DNA of 64,000 bases from Vandiemenella viatica (Eukaryota; Arthropoda; Insecta; Orthoptera; Morabidae), in assembly GCA_031002005.1 (NCBI GenBank), contig CM061918.1, positions 64,762,531-64,826,530 of the forward strand, read 5' to 3'. This document shows positions 18,552 to 26,866 of the stretch, piece by piece. The position numbers were made by a program, and so were the translations under genes. The notes beneath the pieces were generated by a model. It worked only from the letters and a program-made list of their open reading frames with translations, made no database searches and was not told where the DNA came from. Within the stretch, counting starts at the first letter, position 1, and each line of letters starts with the position of its first letter.

Positions 18552-19534
18552 CTCTATAAAGAGAATCAATGTTAACCAGAAATATGTATGTTAAGTGCAT
18601 TTGCAATTCTCAAATTCAGATAGACTTTTCCATGGCAATTTCCATCAGTCCCAATATCATATCTCTGTTCCTAATATTCGATTTCTCTTTGCAGTAAAAT
18701 ACGTGCCTGTAATTTTAATTTATTCTTCTGGTGTTCGGTGACGATTCTGAAAATGCCTCTTTCTTTTTTGCCAGACTCATTATTAAATGGTCAAAAAGAC
18801 GTCACATTGCATGATCACTTTCTATTCATGGAGGAAGCAAATATATGGAGACGACGCAAGAGACCTTCATCACGCATTGAAGTGAAGCAGGGCGGTGGAG
18901 GAGTGGGGGGGCATGGCCGGAGTGGAGGGGGCATGGCCGCTTCCATACAGACACGGGGAATATGTACAAAAACCTCAAGGGGACTCTAGGATAAAGGTGA
19001 CGCCGATATCTGGTGATGGATTATTATGTAACTCGATATGACAAATAAAAAATGAAGAATAAATTTCTTTGATATCCTGCTTAGTTTTCGAGATATTCTG
19101 TCCCAAATGTGAAATTGTTTTGGTTGAAATTCAGAAGAAAATATTGGTTAAAGTCAAATTTGATGATGGATTGTTATTTAAAAAGACGAGTCAAATGAAA
19201 AATAAAGAATAAAAATTTTCGATATCTCACCTAGTTCTAGAGATATACTATATCAAAAGTGAGTTGTCTTTAGTTGAAATGGAGAAGAAAAATTTCGCAA
19301 AAGTCAAATTTAATGATCGATTCTTATGTAACACGACGAGACAAATCGAAAATAAAGAATAAAATTTTTCGATATTTTGCTTAGTTTTCGGGATATATTG
19401 GGAACATCGCAATTGTTTTAGAAGCGCCAATATCGCCGCTGCCGCCACTGCGATTGCGCGAGCCTGCTTCACCAATTTAACGTCACTTCTCCTCCATATA
19501 TTTCCTTCCTCCATGTTTCTATTAGCATTATCAC
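18552..19534. repeat. Interspersed repeat copy 2, split by a MITE
   Basis: The left part 18552-18826 and the right part from 19524 reproduce the repeat at 1-285. The 689-bp MITE at 18827-19515 plus one 8-bp target copy sits between them. The shared order and near identity show that the two parts were once continuous. Confidence 0.85.
18827..19515. mobile_element. 689-bp nonautonomous DNA transposon, 8-bp TSD
   Basis: Terminal inverted repeats of about 24 bp start CATGGAGGAAG and continue with AAATATATGGAG, one mismatch. They are flanked by perfect TTTCTATT duplications (18819-18826 and 19516-19523). Inside are about three diverged ~150-bp tandem units, marked by gatat...ttagtt..cgagata at about 19070, 19221 and 19370. 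No transposase is present. An 8-bp TSD with CA(T)G termini would fit a P-like element; hAT is the alternative. Superfamily unproven. Confidence 0.85.
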
Positions 19535-20285
19535 GGTATACATGCAGAATAGGTGTGATTAGAAGGCTGTGAATTCACAGTGTATAGTTCCTACCTGCCG
19601 CCTTGAGACAGCGCCACCAGCGCACATAGGAAAAGAAAGTTATAGGAGCGCGCGCATTTGAAATACAGTTTCAAGACGAAAATCATACACGGTCAATAAA
19701 ATCACCACCTTTTAAATTTCCAAGTGGAACCATGTTTTATGCGTATCACAAGTGTACTTTAATGATATACGATATATTTCAGTAATTTTAAAAAGCCATA
19801 TTTACCCAATATAATTTTCGCACTTATTCTGCACAAGCGCCGTGTAGTCACAAACATACACGGTCAATAAATCACCACCTTTTAAATTTCCAAGTGGAAC
19901 CATGTTTTATTCCTTTCACAAGTGTACTTTAATGATATACGATATATTTCAGTAAATTTAAAAAGCCATATATACCCAATCTAATTTTCACAGAATAAGT
20001 GCGAAAATTAGATTGGGTATATATGGCTTTTTAAATTTACTGAAATACATCGTATATCATTAAAGTATACTTGTGATACGCATAAAACATGGTTCCACTT
20101 GGAAATTTAAAAGGTGGTGATTTTATGACCATGTATGATTTTCGTCTTGAAACTGTATTTCAATGCGCGCGCTCCTACAACTTTCTTTTCCTATGTGCGC
20201 TGGTGGCGCTGTCTCAAGGCGGCAGGTAGGAACTATACCCTGTGAATTCACAGCCTTCTAATCACACCTATTCTGCGTGTATACC
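19535..20285. mobile_element. Long inverted-repeat (fold-back) element, ~750 bp
   Basis: The left arm 19535-19848 is the near-perfect inverted complement of 19990-20285. Both ends read ggtatacatgcagaataggt-like inward. Between the arms, 19854-19989 is a direct partial copy of the left arm (tacacggtcaataaatcacc), so the arm was duplicated once. No open frame is recognisable and no clear TSD was found. The stretch 20286-20793 shows nothing else. Confidence 0.8.
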
Positions 20286-20794
20286 AAAAATTGTACCCGC
20301 ACCGTAGAAAAGAGATCCTAAAAAGAAAATAAGCCTCTTAGTTTTAATACTTTTATTTTACTAAAAAAATAAGTATTATTTTTTGTTGTCTGGAATTCAT
20401 TGTTTAACCCAGAATTATACAACATTTTAATGATTTAGTCACGGTATCAAGCGATAGTCAAAATAAGAATTGTTTTGTAAACTTTCGGGTCTACCTCGGC
20501 AACGGCAGCTTCATCGTAGGAGGATAAAATTTCTTATATAGTAATCTGCAGCGATTTGAAAAAGAATTGGAGGGTATGCGTTTGAATATTCGAATCAAAA
20601 TTTTGTTTTCACTTATGGGGACACCCTAATAGTCAGGTTGGATCTACTATGGAGATGTATGGTTGTACTTGGAAAGCCGTCGTTTACTCATAGATAGGAA
20701 GCTTCCACATTGTCTATAGCTGGAGTTAACTGAGATAGATTATAGTCCACAGTCCCAGTCGCGCTTGCCGTTCTCAAAGTACTTCACGAACTTA

Positions 20795-22980
20795 TAATTT
20801 AATTTAATTTCAATTTACTTGCAATGGAGCACAGGCTCCGGTGGCCATTTCCCTACACACCCATCTTCCCACCTATCCTGCACCTACCTACATTTGCCCT
20901 CTACAAATTTTATCTTTAAATTCTTCAAAGTTTTCGGTAAATTATTCATCATTTCTCTTGGTAACTCATTCCAATCCCTGACACCCTTACCTAAAAAAGA
21001 GAATCTTCCCACACCCTTGTGCCTAAAATCGAGTGCCAGCTTGTGGTCATGGTCATCTTTTCCCTTCCCATGCACTACTTTTCATACCCTTTTGCAATAT
21101 CTTTCCAGGCCTCATCGCCAGTATATGCCCTGTACACTCCCATGACCCTCCTCATCCTCCTCCTGTCTTGCAATGAATCCCATTCCAGCTCCCTTCATCA
21201 TATCAGTCACTGATTGCATTCTGCGATAATTTCCAGAAACAAATCTAGCAGCCCCTTTTTTGCACCCTCTCCAACTCCTGTATTTGATACGTAAATGAGG
21301 GTCCCATACTACACTACCATATTCGAGCCATGGTCTGACCAAAGTTTTTGTAACCCAATTCCTTTACTTCTCTCGTAAATCCCCTCATCACTATCTCCAA
21401 CAAGTGCAGAAACTTTGAAAACTTTTCCTACCACCTGTTCCTATGTGTCCTGCCCAGTTAAGTTTGTTATCAAAAGTAATTCCAAGATATTTGCATTTCA
21501 AGTCTTCAGCAAGCAATTCTTTCCCCACCTTATATTCATAATTAACCTTTTGTTTTTTATTTGTGTATCTAATAAGCTGACTCTTCTTTGCATTTATCTT
21601 CATTCCATGTTTACCAACCCAATTAGATATCCTGTCCAGATCACCCTGCAACTGTTTACAATCCTCTATCGTTTTGATTCTTTTATACAGCATTATGTCA
21701 TCTGCAAACAATCTAATTTCAGATAGTAAACAATCAACACAATTATTCATTAGAATAATGAATAGCAATGGTCCCAATACGCTACCCTGTGGCACACCCA
21801 TTTTTACTTCCACTTCTTTTGATACTACATTTCCTACCCTAACTTTCTGTTTTCTACCTTTTAAAAATTCTTCTACCCAGCAAATGACTTTCTTATCCAC
21901 TCCAATGGTTTTTACCTTATTTACTACCATTTTATGGCTTACTCTGTCAAACGCCTTAGACAGATCTAGTGCTACACTATCAATTTGGCCTCCCTTGTCC
22001 ATTTCATCTGAAATATCTTGCATATATCCCACCAACTGAGATTCGCATGAATTATCCTTGCCTGAAACCATGTTGCCTACTTGAAAACCAATTACGTTCC
22101 TCACATATATTTCTGATGTGGTTGCATATCAATCTTTCCATTAATTTACCTACCACTGATGTCAAACTGATTGGCCTGTAATTCTCAACTCTATTTCTCA
22201 CCCCTCCCTTATGTACCGGTACTACTATTGCACTTTTCCAGTCCTGTGGTAAGCAGCAAGTGTCTAGACTCAATTTAAATAATATTTCAAGATAAGGTAC
22301 AATGTCACATCCGGCTATCTTTAAGATATCTGTAGTAATATTATCTTCACCAGCCCCTTTATGTTTTTTCAGCTTTCTTATTTCCTTCATGATTTCCTCA
22401 GGATGGATATCAAATTTTTTACTATCGTCATTTCTAATTGTGTTGTTAAGCTCGTTCTCCGAATTAGACCCTCCTGTTTCTGATTCATTGTCCCTAATGC
22501 TTTCACTGAACCAGTTACTTAAAATCTCTGCCTTTTTCAAATCGTCAGTAACTTCTTCTCCATCCTTATCTATAAGTGTCTCTACATCCTCCCTTCCCCT
22601 CAGTTTCCTGATATAGCCATAGAAATTTCTAGATGCATCAGTCAATGGTCCTGCACTGACAATACTCTTCATAAACCCATCTTTAGCCATTTTCTTTGCT
22701 GTTATTAAGTCCTTGTTTAGTTGTTTTAAATATTCCCTACTACCCTGCTGTCTCTTAACTCTGTTATGTTCTTTTCTTACCAACCTCTTTAACCTCCTCA
22801 CTTCCCTATTATAGTACATAGGTTCTCTACTTCTCTTTATTTTTGCTTTGGAATAAATTTTTCTTCCCCCTTTCTTATTATCTCCTTGAACTCTTCCCAC
22901 CTTGACTCTACTGTATCTGAGCCTTCCAATAACGGACCTATTTTCAATTTTCACGTATGTCATAGCAGGATTTCGGAAGG
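20795..22980 (-). mobile_element. CR1/Jockey-like LINE family A, reverse transcriptase copy
   Basis: The minus strand reads from about 22980 down to the A/T-rich tail at 20795. It encodes a linker (REVRRLKRLVRKEHNR), then the reverse transcriptase: KKHKGAGEDNITTDILK, NYRPISLTSVVGKLMERLI, QHGFRQG, DLSKAFDRVSH, GVPQGSVLGPLLF, catalytic FADDIMLY and LGITFDNKLNWAGHI. The C terminus includes MVRPWLEYGSVVWDP and DWNELPREMMNNLPK. The ORF breaks near 22080 and again after 21390. The endonuclease is missing (5' truncation). The plus-strand frames over it are antisense shadows. This is the best copy of the family seen in fragments at 531, 11905, 15779 and 49440. Confidence 0.92.
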
Positions 22981-24320
22981 TAGTGCAAAAACTGCATACA
23001 TTGTAATTCGGCAGTAATCCTACTGTATACCACTTGTATATTTTATACAGCACCGTATTCTCGCTGTGCCATGATAGTAAATAGTGCACATATGACGTGT
23101 TTACGAAGTCAATTCATCCTGATGATCCTACCGCGAATGTCTAAATCCGATCCCAGGTCGACTTCTATTCTCGGTCCATACCCAGTCGCTCAGTCCTCTC
23201 AACGAACCTGGCCAAGTCTTCGCTCGGACTGCCAGGTTAGTTACAGGTCCATACAAGTTGATCGATGTCCTGGTGGCGTCACTACACATGTGTTTTTATC
23301 GCAGTGCTCGGAGCTACAATAATGCTGCGCAGCGCAGTTCAGTATTATTAATCCTAGGGCGCCGGGCCGGAGCCATCTCTGACGCAGTATATCTACCAGC
23401 TAAACTAAATCATTTGTGTGTACTTTCCACATGGATGGATATGGCGAAGAACAAATCATAGGGCTTTCCCCGAAAAAAGTTGAGAGGAAGACAGGGTAGC
23501 AAGAGGAAAATCAACATGTGTTTTTACTGTAAGCCGGAGTGACTTCAGCAAAATCACCAGATGTTAGACAACCCGGCATTAAGACATTCTTCTGTCTAGC
23601 TAGGACGATAAGAGAGCTACTGGCAGTAAAAAGGATTGTTTGAACCTCACACAGCCTGCTATATTTATTGTATCCCTTACGAATGTGGGCAGTGGTACAC
23701 TGGGTATTTCAGCGCTGTTTAGAACACGCGAGATGTGTGCGTCTGGGGCATGCTACGAAGACGGTGATAGTTTTGCACAGCATAGAAGTAAGACACAGCT
23801 TTTACTTGAGACGACGAAAATACTAATGCACGCTAACGGATACTGGGATAGCGTATTAAGGATGCTATGGAAATACGTTCGCGGAAGACATCGTAAAAAG
23901 AAATACGGGGTATCAGCTCAGTGTGGCATGAAAACCTTTTGTAGGTCAGTTATCGAGGCAGAACCACAGATATCAAGATCATCGTAAACTACATTCTGAG
24001 TTCTAGACAACCCCTTCCTCAGCGCTTATCCTCACAACGTCTCCCGCTTCACTGTCGGGCTCGTCCACCAAGCTTCTTATCCCACCATCTCTTCGCAGGT
24101 GACTTTGATGTCACCGGTAACTGTTGACCGGCAAAGCCTATATAAGGCAGAAATCTCCGGGAGCCCGATATCAGCCATGGAGTGAACATCAGTTTTTCTA
24201 GACGTCGCTAGGAGTAATACTTGGCAGAGGGATGACCTTTCGCCAACACATACAAGGAAAAAGGTATTGCCATACTTCTTAACAAGTGTCCCACACTAAA
24301 ACGCAGAAACCTTACTAGGA
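22981..24320. other. Intergenic stretch, no gene recognised
   Basis: Several short open frames (for example 115 codons from 23640) have no motif I recognise. A ctatataagg at about 24140 resembles a TATA box but has no gene attached. A decayed retroelement is possible. Confidence 0.5.
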
Positions 24321-24321
24321 A

Positions 24322-24777
24322 ATGAAACTAAGAATCTACCGTTCATTCATATTGCTAGCACTACTGTATGAATGCCAAGTATGGTGCACCAGTAGAACAA
24401 AAAACAAACATAGAAATCATACAACGGGTACAGGACCGATGTTTAAAAACAATTATAAACTTACCAAGATATGCCCCAACAAAAGAAATCATGTGGTAAC
24501 GTATACAAGCAAATTGTCGACGAAATCAGAAGAGTAACCCAAGACCTTTACAACAGCCAATAAGTAAACAGACTCAACAACCTACTTACCAAGATATGCC
24601 CCACAAAAGAAATCCAGGTGGTAACGTATACAAGAAAAATTGTCGACGAAATCAGAAGAGTAACCCAAGACTTTTACAACAGCCAAAAAGTAAACAGACT
24701 CAACAACCTAGTAAGACTACAATCCAAGGCATGCCACAGATATAAAGTACCAAGAGGGATTCTTACCTAACAGTCTA
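24322..24777 (+). mobile_element. Jockey-like LINE, C-terminal reverse transcriptase fragment
   Basis: In shifting frames it decodes to LRIYRSFILLALLYECQVW, then NIEIIQRVQDRCLKTIINLP, RYAPTKEIHVVTYT and VNRLNNLVRLQSK. This is the post-catalytic region of Jockey-type elements (...QNKCLR.I...P.Y..T.ELH). A ~126-bp direct tandem duplication (about 24463-24588 and 24589-24714) repeats the PRYAPTKEIH block. It is broken and nonfunctional. Confidence 0.7.
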
Positions 24778-25839
24778 ACAGTGCAGAAGAACCCTGTTGA
24801 AGTTTTATATAAGTTCAAAAGACCACAGCCGTTTTCCCCCAAAATGTGGTAATAAAAATAGCGTCCCCAAACAAAACCTAACATGCACAGTAAATTAGGC
24901 TGTAAATGCAGCAGTATTTCAATAACATTACAACAAAAAGGAACCCAACTTTTCGCGAGAAGAAGGAGCCAGAGCACGGTTTTAAACATCGCTTCAAATT
25001 GACACTGTACCCCAGTGGAAGTCCCAGAATATTTTATACAATTGATACACCAGGGAAGCCTCCATTCATTAATTAAATATTATGATTAAAAGTAAAAAAT
25101 ATGCGCAGCTAGGGTTACATATAAAATGTAAAAATAACACAATCTTGTAAATAAGGAGTATAAATTGGCTTGGTATTCAAATTGTGATGAACCAAGGTTT
25201 TTAGGGAAGTATTGGGAATAATAGCAACTATGACATGAGGTTAAAGAAGCTAGGTCAATTGAGACAGCGAATGTAAACAGGCACGAGTTAAGAAACGCAT
25301 ACGCTGGCAAGATGATGAACCTCTCAGTAGGAAAGAATACTCAGCATTTGCATGTAAGCCACGACGTCATTCCTGGCGGAATGACTGCATCAACCAGCTA
25401 GTCGTCATCCCCCACCTAGTAAAATGTAATGGGGATATATGAGCAGCGGGGGTGAAGAGAGGTCGTACCGGGTGGCAGAAGCCGCAAAAGCAACCACGGA
25501 AATCGAGACCGGCGTCGGCAGCCCAAGCTGTGGAGGTGACAGCCGTGGACACCGTCGCCGACAGCAGTCTCGGCGGACGAGACATGGCGTCGTCACAATA
25601 AATACAAGTGGAAAGGAACATGATTATACGCCGATAATTAATGACATGGAGGTCCTACCCACATATAAGCAGTCCTTTCAAGATGGTGGAGCGAAAAAAA
25701 TTGTAGCCATTCCACCACAAAATAGATAAAAAAAATCAGTTCACGCAAAATATATCACATTAGTACTGAAGAAGTGGAATCAACTATGAAATAAAAACAT
25801 TTTCTCTAACAATAGACGTAGAATTAACGAAACAGCTAT
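24778..25839. other. Intergenic stretch with a GC-rich segment
   Basis: A GC-rich patch at 25440-25600 follows IRWQDDEPLSRKEYSAFACK-like codons at 25290-25360, which could be another retroelement end. No gene can be supported. Confidence 0.4.
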
Positions 25840-26230
25840 TCTTCTCTTATTTTCATTCAGTCCTGTCGAAGGGCATAATGTTTTGGAGAAGCTGTTCACA
25901 GAGTAAAAAGTCTTCAAACAAAGAAAAGTGCTATTAGGAAGCTATTTAAGGAAAAGTCAAGAAATTCTTGCAGACAGTTCGTAAAAAAGCTCATAATTCT
26001 TTCAATGACTTCCCAGTATATATATTCTCTTATATACAGTACTTCGTTACAGAACATTTTCCCTTGGTTACATCAAATTCACAGGTACCCAATTTCAATA
26101 CAATACACGAAACAAAAAAGTTGTACAAAAATTGAAATTAGTTATGGAGGATTCATCTGTTTAATAAACTTCCTAGAAGTAGTAAACAGACTACAGATAG
26201 CAAACATACATTTAACTAAAAAATGAGGGA
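25840..26230 (+). mobile_element. Decayed LINE C terminus, family-B-like
   Basis: In broken frames the sequence resembles the family B end: LSKGIMFWRSC (compare LLSYGIIFWGN), SRNSCRQFVKKL, YIFSYIQ, HFPLVTSN and LFNKLPRSSK. Heavily mutated, so an old insertion. Confidence 0.55.
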
Positions 26231-26234
26231 TTAT

Positions 26235-26470
26235 CTTAGCCGCAATTCTTGATCAAATGAGATATGATGAAATCCTTAACGAACTCAAAATGAAACCAGT
26301 TCTCTAAACGGTGAAAAATTGGACAGACCATGTATTAAGGAAAAGACGGTCCGGATCCCACGAAAACTCCTCAGTTACCATCCCAGAGGCAAGAGAGATC
26401 AAGAAGATTTACTGAGACCGTAACAGGCCATCAGTGCTAATACTTAATAGGGCGAAGAAGATGTATAGAG
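26235..26470 (+). mobile_element. Decayed LINE C-terminal tail (RTE-like)
   Basis: It decodes to DEILNELKMKPVL, then NWTDHVLRKRRSGSHENSSV and a TETVTGHQC end. This resembles the C-terminal tail of non-LTR elements that carry a W..HV.RM...RIP motif. It sits directly upstream of the DNAJC9 promoter and has stops. Confidence 0.55.
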
Positions 26471-26618
26471 GACTGATATAACTGTTACAAAATTATTATT
26501 GATTTATTTTTGTCAACAACGTGTTTTCGTCTTCTCTAAACAAAATAGCCTATATTTTTACTACATTTCATTCTGCTAACTGAACACTATTTTTCTCCTG
26601 GGAAGCAGAGTACTTAAA

Positions 26619-26626
26619 TATCGATA
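26619..26626. promoter_or_regulatory. DRE (TATCGATA) upstream of DNAJC9
   Basis: A perfect palindromic TATCGATA lies 147 bp before the DNAJC9 ATG. In Drosophila this octamer is the DREF-binding element of proliferation and DNA-replication genes. Function here is inferred from sequence and position. Confidence 0.6.
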
Positions 26627-26655
26627 GTTCACCTTTTTATAATGAATCACTTTGC

Positions 26656-26669
26656 TTTGGCGCCGAAAA
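26656..26669. promoter_or_regulatory. Palindromic E2F-type site upstream of DNAJC9
   Basis: TTTGGCGCCGAAAA contains TTTSSCGC on both strands (TTTGGCGC on plus, TTTCGGCGC on minus). It lies 30 bp downstream of the DRE and about 104 bp before the ATG. The DRE plus E2F pairing is known from S-phase gene promoters in flies. Confidence 0.6.
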
Positions 26670-26772
26670 TCTGAAGTACTTTGCTATTTTATGCTTTTGT
26701 GAGTTGTGAATTATACATTTGACTGTTGGAAAAAAGTTGTTGGGGGTTAGTTATAGTTCGAAGTTTAGTAAA

Positions 26773-26866
26773 ATGTCTAGTCTTCTTGATCTATGCGAAA
26801 AATATTTTGGGCATAGAGATTTTTATGAAGTTTTTCGGATTCCTAAAACTGCCGATGACAAACAGA
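26773..26866 (+). CDS. DNAJC9: DNAJC9 exon 1
   Basis: ATG after AGTAAA; encodes [20 protein letters not shown] and on to TADDKQ. The donor is A|GTAATA at 26867, phase 1. Intron 1 is 85 bp. An in-frame ATG farther upstream (26726) lacks similarity to the family and is not preferred. Confidence 0.95.

Noticed and set aside
21674..22616. Plus-strand frames of 104-121 codons
   Set aside because: Antisense shadows of the family A reverse transcriptase ORF.
24120..24180. LTR promoter (ctatataagg and downstream)
   Set aside because: No matching second LTR, primer-binding site or retroviral-type coding region was found nearby.
25439..25729. 96-codon GC-rich plus-strand frame
   Set aside because: Low-complexity Arg/Gly/Ser composition with no motif; its antisense is also open, as expected for GC-rich DNA.
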